A DNA stretch of 6,153 bases from contig CAMPHB010000090.1 in the NCBI GenBank assembly GCA_946885755.1, forward strand, positions 1 through 6,153, given 5' to 3'. Shown here in pieces: positions 1 through 6,153 of the stretch (the stretch's first letter is position 1; the number at the start of each line of letters is the position of its first letter). Source of the DNA: an uncultured Methylophaga sp. GTDB lineage: Bacteria > Pseudomonadota > Gammaproteobacteria > Nitrosococcales > Methylophagaceae. The notes under the pieces were generated by a model. It saw only the letters and a program-made list of their open reading frames with translations, ran no database searches and was not told the DNA's origin. The position numbers and the translations under genes were made by a program.

Positions 1-1130
1 GCGGCCCGGCCAATGGTTTTGTCCGCGAAGATCGTTTTGACATCGTGGTGGCCTCCGAAGTGATGGCGATTTTCTGTCTGGCCAATTCGCTGGCTGAATT
101 GAAACAGCGTCTGGGCGATATTCTGATTGGCTACAGCTTTGACGGCACACCGCGTTATGCCTTTGAGTTACAGGCGCAGGGCGCAATGGCAACGTTGCTC
201 AGAGAAGCGATTAAACCGAATTTGGTGCAGACACTGGAAAACAATCCGGCGTTTGTGCATGGCGGGCCGTTTGCCAATATCGCCCATGGATGTAACTCGG
301 TGATTTCCACCAAAATGGCATTAAAACTCGGTGACTATGTGGTCACTGAAGCCGGCTTTGGTGCGGATTTAGGTGCTGAGAAATTTATCAATATTAAATG
401 CCGCAAAGCCGGTATTCGCCCGGATATGGCGGTGTTGGTGGCGACGGTGAAAGCGCTCAAATATCACGGTGGCATGGAGGTAAAATCAGTCACTGAAGAT
501 AACCCTGAAGCCTTAAAGAAAGGCCTTGCCAACCTCAAACGGCATTTGGCTAATCTGCAGCAGCAATTCAATTTGCCGTGTGTGGTTGCCATCAATCATT
601 TTGTCCATGATCGCGACAGTGAAATTGCTATGATTGAACAAGCCGTTACCGAAATGGGTGGCAAAGTGGTGCTGGCCCGGCATTGGGCGCAAGGTGGCGC
701 CGGTGCTGAGCAACTGGCCGAAACGGTTGTGGCCATGCTGGATCAGCAATCAGAAAAATCATGTGAATTGTTATATCCGGATGCCATGCCCTTATTGGAA
801 AAGATCCGCACCGTCGCCGAAAAACTATATGGTGCCAGCGATGTGATTGCGGATGGCAAAGTGCTGAAAAAACTCAGTGACTTTACCGAAACCTATGGTG
901 ACTTACCGGTGTGTATGGCCAAAACGCCGTATTCGTTCAGCAGCGATCCTAGCTTACGCGGAGCGCCGGACAATCACAGCCTGACCATTCGCGATGTGCG
1001 CCTGTCACATGGCGCAGGGTTTGTCGTGGTGTTATGTGGCGATGTGATGACCATGCCCGGATTGCCCCGTAAGCCTGCTGCAGAGCGGATAGATATTGAC
1101 ACGCAAGGACGTATTTCCGGCTTGTTCTAG
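1..1130 (+). CDS. fhs: Formate-tetrahydrofolate ligase, C-terminal part (5' end outside window)
   Basis: This enzyme joins formate to tetrahydrofolate using ATP, giving 10-formyltetrahydrofolate for purine synthesis, initiator formylation and serine or C1 assimilation in the cytoplasm. The reading frame is open from the first complete codon (base 3), giving 375 visible residues; the family is usually about 555-560. The missing N-terminal third carries the P-loop. Visible family blocks are [12 protein letters not shown] near residue 16, [15 protein letters not shown] near 86, [14 protein letters not shown] near 115, the second family signature as [12 protein letters not shown] (about 146-157), [11 protein letters not shown] near 190, [14 protein letters not shown] near 300, and the C-terminal [11 protein letters not shown]. 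The second signature has Lys where the classical pattern has Arg. The GTG at 45 is internal, not the start. The gene converges on djlA, sharing four bases at the stop codons. Identification is secure; only the 5' end is unknown. Confidence 0.97.
   Translation, partial: GPANGFVREDRFDIVVASEVMAIFCLANSLAELKQRLGDILIGYSFDGTPRYAFELQAQGAMATLLREAIKPNLVQTLENNPAFVHGGPFANIAHGCNSVISTKMALKLGDYVVTEAGFGADLGAEKFINIKCRKAGIRPDMAVLVATVKALKYHGGMEVKSVTEDNPEALKKGLANLKRHLANLQQQFNLPCVVAINHFVHDRDSEIAMIEQAVTEMGGKVVLARHWAQGGAGAEQLAETVVAMLDQQSEKSCELLYPDAMPLLEKIRTVAEKLYGASDVIADGKVLKKLSDFTETYGDLPVCMAKTPYSFSSDPSLRGAPDNHSLTIRDVRLSHGAGFVVVLCGDVMTMPGLPRKPAAERIDIDTQGRISGLF
1127..1130. other. Overlapping convergent stop codons of fhs and djlA (CTAG)
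   Basis: The palindrome CTAG supplies TAG for fhs on the + strand (1128-1130) and TAG for djlA on the minus strand (1127-1129). The two convergent genes therefore overlap by four bases with no spacer. I looked on both sides for a GC-rich hairpin followed by a T-run and found none convincing. Transcripts from either side must end inside the other gene or by a factor-dependent route (inference). Confidence 0.95.
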
Positions 1131-1915
1131 CTTGCTTTGCTGGCGCGATGCTTTTTAATCAAATCATAAGCCAGCTGAATTTCCTTGGTCTGTTCGGTGG
1201 CAACATCGATCATATCTTTAGGCACACCCTGACCCATCAATTTATCAGGATGATGTTGACTCATTAGTTTCCGGTAGGCGCGTTTAATTTCTTGGTCGCT
1301 GCTATCTGCCGAAACACCTAAGGCCTGATAAGCTTCCTCTAATGCGGATGCAGAAGCAGGTCGGGCACTGCCGCCGGCAAAATGAGACTGACCCATCACC
1401 ATGTTGAGAAGTTGTGCAAATTCGGACTCGCTGTAATTGAGGTGACTGGCCACCTCTTTTAATGCGAGCTGTTCCTGGTTATCGAGTTTGCCATCTGCCA
1501 GTGCCATGACGATCAAATAGATCATCAGCATCTGTCGCAGATTTGCGGTTTTACCGCAGTGTGTTTTGAAGCGGTTCATCGTTGCAGCTAAGTCAAAGTC
1601 TGGCTGAGCACCTTTTTGGAATAGTGCTATGGCTTGTTGACGATGTTCTGCAGTCATGCCTGCCTTTTTGATAAAGGCTTCGACATGGTCTATTTCATTT
1701 TGTGTAATGACGCCATCGGCTTTGGCGAGCATGCCTTTCAGTGTAAACAGGGTTTCCAGAAACACTGTTTGACGAAGGGCTGCAGAAGCTGGGTTGAAAC
1801 CGCCGGTTCCCAGTGCGCGAACACGGTCGATTGCCGCACCGACAAAATAACCCAAGAAAGCGCCAATTAAGCCCAATCCGATAAAACCAAGACCCAGACC
1901 AATCCACTTAAACAT
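1127..1915 (-). CDS. djlA: DjlA-type membrane-anchored J-domain co-chaperone
   Basis: A 262-residue protein with the three-part DjlA layout (E. coli DjlA is about 271). Residues 5-29 form one glycine-rich transmembrane helix. Residues about 48-175 form a TerB-like helical domain with two ADG motifs at 66-68 and 140-142. A C-terminal J domain covers about 193-262, with [10 protein letters not shown] followed by the HPD tripeptide at 222-224. DjlA stimulates the ATPase of DnaK at the inner membrane, with the J domain in the cytoplasm, and in E. coli is linked to envelope stress signalling (family knowledge). The start ATG lies two bases after the ubiB stop; the Shine-Dalgarno is weak (only an A-rich AAAGAAAA tract), so coupling to ubiB is likely. 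It is the last gene of the minus-strand block. A generic TerB/J-domain protein is the alternative, but the N-terminal helix favours DjlA. Confidence 0.9.
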   Translation of the reverse strand: MFKWIGLGLGFIGLGLIGAFLGYFVGAAIDRVRALGTGGFNPASAALRQTVFLETLFTLKGMLAKADGVITQNEIDHVEAFIKKAGMTAEHRQQAIALFQKGAQPDFDLAATMNRFKTHCGKTANLRQMLMIYLIVMALADGKLDNQEQLALKEVASHLNYSESEFAQLLNMVMGQSHFAGGSARPASASALEEAYQALGVSADSSDQEIKRAYRKLMSQHHPDKLMGQGVPKDMIDVATEQTKEIQLAYDLIKKHRASKAS

Positions 1916-1917
1916 TT

Positions 1918-3588
1918 TTAAGATTTTCTTTGGCTGAGACTAAAAAACAATAAAACACCGCCCCAAATGCCCAGTACCCAACTTAAAACCGGCAGCCCGC
2001 CAATCATGGTCGGTGCGTAACCATCCAGCCCTTTTAAAACGGCCGCGCCGACAATAAACGCTGCGCCGGCAACAGCAGCGGCAGTACGATAACTGCTGTC
2101 ACGAATTTCCTGACGGATCTGCTGTAAATCCCGCGACGACAGTTGCATTTGCAATTCGCCGTGCTGGGCTTTGCGGGTCAGCTCATAAAGCTGGCGCGGC
2201 AGGGTTGGCAGTGTTTCCGCCCAGGTGGGCGCTTCCTGCTGCAGGGTTTTTAACGCCGCCTGCCAGCCGAGTTTTTCCTGCATCCATTTTTCTAAAATCG
2301 GTTTGGCGGTCTGCCATAAATCCAGATCCGGATATAACTGCCGGCCAAGGCCTTCAATGTTGAGCAGGGTTTTTTGCAGTAATACCAATTGCGGCTGGAT
2401 CTGCATATTAAACCGCCGGGCCGTTTGAAACAGCCGTAGTAACAACTGACCAAACGAGATCTCTTTTAACGGCCGGGCAAAAATCGGTTCACAAACACTG
2501 CGGATTGCTGATTCGAACTCATCCAGGCGAGTATCGGCCGGTACCCAGCCGGATTGCACATGCAGTTCGGCAACGCGGCGGTAATCGTGATTAAAAAACG
2601 CTAAAAAGTTTTCGGCAAGATAACGCTGGTCATCGGGTGCCAGCGTGCCCATAATGCCAAAATCAATGGCGATATAACGCGGATTGGCCGGATCACTGAC
2701 ATCGACCAGAATATTGCCGGGATGCATATCGGCATGGAAAAAACTGTGTTTAAACACCTGGGTGAAAAAGATTTCAACGCCAATAGCAGCGAGCTTTTCA
2801 AAGTCTACATGGTGTGCGGCCAGTGCCTGCATATCACTTATCGGTACACCAAATACCCGTTCCTGTACCAGAATATTCGGCCGGCTCAGCGACCAAAAAA
2901 CCTCGGGTACGTAGAGCAGCCGGGCATCGGGGAAATTACGTTTTAACTGTGATGCGGAAGCGGCTTCACGCAGCATATCCAGTTCGTCGAACAGGTTTTT
3001 TTCCATTTCAGCAACGACTTCACGAGGCCGCAGCCGTTTGCCTTCTGACCAGTAACGTTCGGCGAGGCCTGCCATGGTGTACAGCAAGTCCACATCACGG
3101 CGGATAACTTTTTCGATACCGGGCCGCACTAATTTGATGATCACCTGTTTGCCGTCAGCCAGCGTTGCCGCATGCACCTGAGCAATCGATGCCGAGGCCA
3201 GCGGCTCGGTTTCGATATTAGCAAATAACTGGTCAATCTGATCTTCGGGATAAGCGGCTTTAATCAGTGCCAGCGCCTGCTCGCTGGGAAACGGTGCCAC
3301 CTTGTCCTGCAATTTGGCCAGTTCATCAGCAATATCATCAGGCAGTAAATCACGGCGGGTAGACAGAATCTGACCGAATTTAACAAAAATCGGCCCTAGA
3401 TCTTCAAGTGCTAAACGCAGCCGTTCGCCGCGAGGCTGATGACTGGCTTTGCCCCAGCGGTAAGGTGATAACCAACTGATGAAACGCAGCGGCCGGAACA
3501 TATGAATGGCCAGAATAAATTCATCAAGACGATGCCGGGCAAACACCCGGTTAATTTGTACCAGTCTGCTGAATTGGCCGAATTTCAT
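1918..3588 (-). CDS. ubiB: UbiB, kinase-like ATPase required for ubiquinone biosynthesis
   Basis: A 556-residue member of the ABC1/ADCK/UbiB atypical kinase family (E. coli UbiB is 546). These proteins are ATPases needed for ubiquinone assembly, possibly by extracting or presenting hydrophobic intermediates; the exact role is unsettled. Visible family marks are the KxGQ motif (KFGQ, 70-73), which covers the active site, the alanine-rich nucleotide loop ASASIAQVH (131-139), the conserved lysine in IIKLVRP (K152), the catalytic stretch HADMHPGN (285-292) and the metal-binding DFG (309-311). [23 protein letters not shown] follows near 398-420. The C-terminus has two predicted membrane segments, about 503-519 and 531-549. 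E. coli UbiB, as I recall it, has Cys in the DFG position; here the canonical DFG is present. The start ATG overlaps the ubiJ stop (ATGA) and has an AGGA ribosome site. Full-length and apparently intact. Confidence 0.97.
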   Translation of the reverse strand: MKFGQFSRLVQINRVFARHRLDEFILAIHMFRPLRFISWLSPYRWGKASHQPRGERLRLALEDLGPIFVKFGQILSTRRDLLPDDIADELAKLQDKVAPFPSEQALALIKAAYPEDQIDQLFANIETEPLASASIAQVHAATLADGKQVIIKLVRPGIEKVIRRDVDLLYTMAGLAERYWSEGKRLRPREVVAEMEKNLFDELDMLREAASASQLKRNFPDARLLYVPEVFWSLSRPNILVQERVFGVPISDMQALAAHHVDFEKLAAIGVEIFFTQVFKHSFFHADMHPGNILVDVSDPANPRYIAIDFGIMGTLAPDDQRYLAENFLAFFNHDYRRVAELHVQSGWVPADTRLDEFESAIRSVCEPIFARPLKEISFGQLLLRLFQTARRFNMQIQPQLVLLQKTLLNIEGLGRQLYPDLDLWQTAKPILEKWMQEKLGWQAALKTLQQEAPTWAETLPTLPRQLYELTRKAQHGELQMQLSSRDLQQIRQEIRDSSYRTAAAVAGAAFIVGAAVLKGLDGYAPTMIGGLPVLSWVLGIWGGVLLFFSLSQRKS

Positions 3589-4184
3589 GGTTTTTCCTGT
3601 TGGCGCCGGCTAAGTAACCGGTCAATGCGTGCGGCCAGCCGATCAACATCGGCTTTTAACGTATCAACTTGCTGCATAAAGCGGTTGGTTTCTGTTTTAT
3701 CAGGCAGTAGCCGGCTTTCTTCACGCAAATATTCTGCAGCTGATTGTTGCAGACTCTCGGCACTGCCTGTCAGCCAGCCAAAACCATGACGTAAGCCCTG
3801 AGCGATCGGATAAGCCAGTGTGTCACCGGTAATGCGGGCAATCTGCGCTTCCCAGTCAAAATCAAAGCCGTCCAGCCAGTCCTGTAATTGTTTGGCAAAC
3901 TGTACATCACCGAGGATTTTGATTTGTGCGGAAAACAGGTTTTCCGGATTACGGGCGACTTTCAACAGCGCGGGGCTGGCAGCAGCAATCATCAGATCAG
4001 CCGTTTTATCGCGTCCATCTGAAAGTTTGATATGGGTTTGCTCAAACTGAATCAGTATTGATAGATGAAAATCCGTAATATCCAGATGAATACTGCGCTT
4101 TTCAAACTGATGGAGTTTGGCCTGACTGTCGGCATCAGCTGACAACGCCTGATTGAGGGCAAATTCCAGTGGCCTGAGCAGCAT
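3585..4184 (-). CDS. ubiJ: UbiJ, SCP2-domain ubiquinone biosynthesis accessory factor
   Basis: A 199-residue protein matching UbiJ in length (E. coli about 201), layout and position between ubiE and ubiB. The N-terminal part, about residues 5-110, fits an SCP2 sterol-carrier fold, with alternating strands such as [15 protein letters not shown] (33-47) and the helix-strand block [21 protein letters not shown] (80-100). The [12 protein letters not shown] stretch (110-121) precedes a helical linker. Residues about 165-197 look like a coiled coil rich in Leu, Asp and Arg heptads, ending in a basic tail. In E. coli UbiJ binds ubiquinone intermediates and helps organise the soluble Ubi complex with UbiK (family knowledge). 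The start overlaps the ubiE stop by one base (TGATG) and no Shine-Dalgarno is visible upstream. Primary-sequence conservation in this family is low, so the call rests substantially on gene order plus domain shape. Confidence 0.92.
   Translation of the reverse strand: MLLRPLEFALNQALSADADSQAKLHQFEKRSIHLDITDFHLSILIQFEQTHIKLSDGRDKTADLMIAAASPALLKVARNPENLFSAQIKILGDVQFAKQLQDWLDGFDFDWEAQIARITGDTLAYPIAQGLRHGFGWLTGSAESLQQSAAEYLREESRLLPDKTETNRFMQQVDTLKADVDRLAARIDRLLSRRQQEKP
3595..3598 (-). promoter_or_regulatory. Ribosome binding site of ubiB within the ubiJ 3' end
   Basis: AGGA on the minus strand lies six bases before the ubiB ATG, inside the last codons of ubiJ (Gln-Glu-Lys-Pro). Together with the ATGA stop/start overlap it fixes the ubiB start. 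ubiJ, by contrast, has no such site. Confidence 0.75.
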
Positions 4185-4933
4185 CAGAATTTGTAACCAC
4201 GATGCAGGGCGACAATGCCGGCAGTCATATTAAAAAATTCGCAGCGTTCAAAACCCACATCAAGCATCATGGTTTTCAGCGTTTGCTGGTCAGGATGCAT
4301 ACGAATTGATTCGGCGAGATATTGATAGCTGTCGGCATCGCCGGTAAAGATTTTGCCAAGTTGCGGCAGTACTTTAAATGAATAGGTGTCATAAATGGGC
4401 GCCAGCCATTCAGCAGGTTTGGAAAATTCCAGCACCAGCAACTGGCCACCGGGTTTCAGCACCCGCAGCATGGAGCGCAGGGCTTTGTCTTTATCAGTGA
4501 CATTACGCAGGCCAAAGGCGATGGTAATAACATCAAAACTATTATCAGGAAACGGCAACGCCTCGGCATTGGCCTGTACATAGTCAATATTGCCGGCCTT
4601 GCCTTTGTCGGTCAGCCGGTCCCGGCCAACATTGAGCATCGAGGCATTGATATCGGCCAGTACCACTTTGCCGCCGGGGCCAACCAAATCAGCAAATTTG
4701 GCTGTTAAGTCGCCGGTGCCGCCGGCAATATCCAGTACTTTGGCGCCTCGCCGGACACCACTTTGTTGCAGGGTGATGTGTTTCCATAAACGATGAATGC
4801 CCAGCGACATTAAATCGTTCATCAAATCATAGCGACCGGCGACGGAGTGAAAAACCTCGGCGACATGGCGGGCTTTTTCGCCGACCGGTACCTGCTTGTA
4901 GCCAAAATGTGTGGTGTTGTTATCTGCCATCAT
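4184..4933 (-). CDS. ubiE: UbiE, ubiquinone/menaquinone C-methyltransferase
   Basis: A 249-residue class I SAM-dependent methyltransferase (E. coli UbiE is 251). It methylates the benzoquinol ring carbon in ubiquinone synthesis and, where menaquinone is made, demethylmenaquinol. Diagnostic stretches are [20 protein letters not shown] (28-47), motif [11 protein letters not shown] (66-75) for SAM binding, [11 protein letters not shown] (90-100) with the acidic ribose-binding Asp, [12 protein letters not shown] (134-145), [15 protein letters not shown] (159-173), and [15 protein letters not shown] (202-216). The C-terminus [11 protein letters not shown] is typical. No menaquinone gene is visible here, so the substrate range is open. 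Two consecutive ATG codons begin the frame; a GAG in the run GAGACGA lies 4-5 bases before the first and 7-8 before the second, so the second may be the main start. It follows the DUF971 gene after 5 bases and overlaps ubiJ by one. Confidence 0.98.
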   Translation of the reverse strand: MMADNNTTHFGYKQVPVGEKARHVAEVFHSVAGRYDLMNDLMSLGIHRLWKHITLQQSGVRRGAKVLDIAGGTGDLTAKFADLVGPGGKVVLADINASMLNVGRDRLTDKGKAGNIDYVQANAEALPFPDNSFDVITIAFGLRNVTDKDKALRSMLRVLKPGGQLLVLEFSKPAEWLAPIYDTYSFKVLPQLGKIFTGDADSYQYLAESIRMHPDQQTLKTMMLDVGFERCEFFNMTAGIVALHRGYKF

Positions 4934-4938
4934 TCGTC

Positions 4939-5304
4939 TCAGGCGTCACTTTGGCGTTCGTAACCTTCCGCCATCAGTTTTTCCAGATAGATTTGCCAAT
5001 AATCATCCTGGTGGATACAGAGATCGTAGAGGTAATCCCAGCTGAACAGACCGCTGTCATGACCGTCATCAAAATAGATTTTGACAGCGTAATGACCAAC
5101 CGGCTCAATATTACTGATGCCAACATTCTCTTTTTGCACCTGCAACACTTCCTGTCCCGGACCATGGCCTTTGACTTCAGCCGATGGTGAGTGCACCCGC
5201 AAAAATTCGGCAGACAGCAGATAGTGCTTATCTCCGTAAACCAGTTCCAGTTTACGGGACTGTTTGTGCAGCTCAATGCCGCTTGGTAAAGGCGCGTCGG
5301 CCAT
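4939..5304 (-). CDS. DUF971 (GBBH-like N-terminal domain) protein of unknown function
   Basis: A 121-residue, single-domain cytoplasmic protein with no signal peptide or membrane segment. It matches bacterial DUF971 (Pfam GBBH-like N-terminal domain) in [18 protein letters not shown] (34-51), [24 protein letters not shown] (72-95) and a short helical C-terminus. The domain is shared with the N-terminus of eukaryotic gamma-butyrobetaine hydroxylase, where a Cys3-His site binds zinc. By my alignment from memory those cysteine positions here are S39, S41 and V44, while the histidine (H82) remains, so this copy probably does not bind zinc that way. The only cysteine is C96. No oxygenase domain is attached, so it is not a carnitine-synthesis enzyme. 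It lies 8 bases after hslU and 5 before ubiE, with a strong Shine-Dalgarno. Family recognition is firm; the role is unknown. Confidence 0.93.
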   Translation of the reverse strand: MADAPLPSGIELHKQSRKLELVYGDKHYLLSAEFLRVHSPSAEVKGHGPGQEVLQVQKENVGISNIEPVGHYAVKIYFDDGHDSGLFSWDYLYDLCIHQDDYWQIYLEKLMAEGYERQSDA

Positions 5305-5309
5305 AAAAA

Positions 5310-5314
5310 TCCTT
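5310..5314 (-). promoter_or_regulatory. Ribosome binding site of the DUF971 gene, overlapping the hslU stop
   Basis: Read on the minus strand, TAAGGA is followed by five T and the ATG of the DUF971 gene. AAGGA is a strong Shine-Dalgarno, and the hslU stop codon TAA (5313-5315) is embedded in it. Ribosomes finishing hslU therefore stop on the ribosome site of the next gene, which suggests coupled translation (inference). Confidence 0.85.
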
Positions 5315-6153
5315 AAAGAATATAGCGTGACAAATCTTCGTCTTGTGCCAGTTCACCTAACTGGGCACTAACGTAGGCTTCATCAATGACAAATTGCTGG
5401 CCAGCTTGTTCACCGGCTTGATAGGAAATTTCTTCCAGCAGTTTTTCCAGCAGCGTATGCAGGCGGCGAGCACCGATGTTTTCAGTTTTTTCGTTGACTT
5501 GAAACGCCAGCTCGGCGATACGCTGAATGCCATCTTCAGTGAAACGCAACTCAACTCCTTCGGTCGCCATCAGCGCTGTGTACTGTTCGGTCAGCGAAGC
5601 ATTGGGTTCGGTCAGGATCCGTACAAAGTCATTGACTTTCAGTGCCGTAAGTTCGACCCGGATGGGCAAGCGGCCCTGTAACTCAGGAATAAGATCTGAT
5701 GGTTTACTCAAATGAAACGCGCCGGAAGCAATAAACAGAATATGGTCAGTTTTCAGCACACCATATTTAGTAGTGACACTGCTGCCTTCTACCAGCGGCA
5801 GTAAATCGCGCTGTACACCGGCGCGCGACACGTCAGCGGTACTGCCACCTTCACCACGACCGGTGATTTTGTCGATTTCATCAAGAAACACAATGCCATT
5901 TTGTTCAACGGTGTTGATCACATCGGCTTTTAAATCTTCTTCGTTAATCAGTTTGGCGGCTTCTTCATCGGTCAGCAATTTCAGCGCTTTGGCGACCGTC
6001 AGTTTACGGTTGCTGCGACGATGTTTGCCCATGCTCTGAAACATTTCCTGCAACTGGCTGGTCATTTCTTCCATGCCGGGCGGTGTCATGATTTCGACGC
6101 CCATCTGCGCCTGGGCCAGCTCAAGTTCGATTTCCCTATCATCGAGCTTGCCT
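5313..6153 (-). CDS. hslU: HslU, ATPase subunit of the HslUV protease, C-terminal part (5' end outside window)
   Basis: HslU is the AAA+ unfoldase that feeds proteins to the HslV peptidase; together they form a cytoplasmic heat-shock protease. The frame is open to the right edge, giving 279 visible residues of the roughly 443 usual. The window begins inside the I-domain ([15 protein letters not shown]); Walker A is outside. Visible elements are [19 protein letters not shown] (17-35), Walker [10 protein letters not shown] (87-95), [12 protein letters not shown] (112-123), the sensor-1 region ILFIASGAF (138-146), [12 protein letters not shown] with the arginine finger near 161, sensor 2 [10 protein letters not shown] (225-234), and the C-terminal DEDLSRYIL, which in the family docks into HslV to activate it. 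The ATG at 6104 is internal. The stop overlaps the ribosome site of the DUF971 gene. hslV would be expected just beyond the right edge (inference). No defects seen. Confidence 0.97.
   Translation of the reverse strand, partial: GKLDDREIELELAQAQMGVEIMTPPGMEEMTSQLQEMFQSMGKHRRSNRKLTVAKALKLLTDEEAAKLINEEDLKADVINTVEQNGIVFLDEIDKITGRGEGGSTADVSRAGVQRDLLPLVEGSSVTTKYGVLKTDHILFIASGAFHLSKPSDLIPELQGRLPIRVELTALKVNDFVRILTEPNASLTEQYTALMATEGVELRFTEDGIQRIAELAFQVNEKTENIGARRLHTLLEKLLEEISYQAGEQAGQQFVIDEAYVSAQLGELAQDEDLSRYIL

Noticed and set aside
45..47. GTG at 45 as the fhs start
   Set aside because: The frame is open upstream, and the preceding residues ([11 protein letters not shown]) match the conserved fhs sequence, so the codon is an internal valine.
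1139..1176. Possible terminator after fhs: GCTGGC and GCCAGC as inverted arms
   Set aside because: The arms are six bases with a 26-base loop, lie inside djlA coding sequence, and no T-run follows the second arm. It is more likely chance.
1634..1870. Open frame of 78 codons on the + strand, antisense to djlA
   Set aside because: It lies wholly inside a well-supported gene on the other strand, its translation has no recognisable motif, and it has no clear ribosome site. It is a frame shadow.
2684..3107. Several overlapping + strand open frames antisense to ubiB
   Set aside because: They overlap one another and a complete, motif-rich ubiB. Their products are rich in Arg, Ser and Cys in the manner of non-coding frames.
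4909..5190. A 93-codon + strand open frame across the ubiE/DUF971 junction
   Set aside because: It is antisense to two conserved genes, resembles no family I know, and its hydrophobic start is simply the reverse of the junction sequence.
4974..5276. A 100-codon minus-strand frame inside the DUF971 gene
   Set aside because: It is out of frame with the conserved DUF971 protein, has a Cys/Ser/Ile-rich shadow composition and no supporting ribosome site.
6102..6104. ATG at 6104 (minus strand) as the hslU start
   Set aside because: The frame stays open to the window edge, and the upstream residues [11 protein letters not shown] match the HslU I-domain, so this methionine is internal.
1..6153. CRISPR array, tRNA or rRNA gene, insertion sequence, prophage or defence genes
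   Set aside because: Conserved coding sequence fills nearly every base, intergenic gaps are 8 bases or less, and no spaced repeats, tRNA-like cloverleaf or transposase motifs were seen.

Overview
The window is an ordinary-looking, gene-dense chromosomal segment of a gammaproteobacterium. The evidence is UbiB, UbiJ and UbiE in the proteobacterial aerobic ubiquinone arrangement, a DjlA-type membrane co-chaperone, and HslU next to a DUF971 gene, an order familiar from Pseudomonas-like genomes. Base composition looks close to balanced and even along the window. A formate-tetrahydrofolate ligase gene is consistent with active one-carbon metabolism, for example in a methylotrophic or marine gammaproteobacterium. 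I cannot name the genus from the sequence.

Layout. The left end (1-1130, + strand) is the C-terminal two thirds of formate-tetrahydrofolate ligase (fhs). It runs convergently into a six-gene minus-strand block covering the rest of the window. In transcription order from the right edge, this block is hslU (3' part only), a 121-residue DUF971 gene, ubiE, ubiJ, ubiB and djlA. Spacing is extremely tight. There are 8 bases between hslU and DUF971 and 5 between DUF971 and ubiE. ubiE and ubiJ overlap by 1 base (TGATG), and ubiJ and ubiB by 4 bases (ATGA). Two bases separate ubiB from djlA. The block is almost certainly one transcription unit whose promoter lies beyond the right edge, probably upstream of an hslV that is not visible. 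No intergenic stretch exceeds 10 bases, so there is no room for internal terminators, RNA genes or mobile elements, and I see none.

Function. UbiE (C-methyltransferase), UbiJ (SCP2-type lipid-binding accessory factor) and UbiB (membrane-associated atypical kinase-like ATPase) belong to the same ubiquinone pathway. HslU is the unfoldase of the HslUV heat-shock protease, and DjlA is a membrane-anchored J-domain co-chaperone. The unit is therefore a ubiquinone core flanked by proteostasis genes. The DUF971 protein between HslU and UbiE has no firmly established role.

No clearly novel system is present. The points most worth a second look are the fhs/djlA stop codons sharing a CTAG palindrome with no visible terminator, the DUF971 protein that has lost the zinc-binding cysteines of its eukaryotic relatives, the placement of djlA at the tail of the ubi genes, and the lack of a ribosome binding site before ubiJ.
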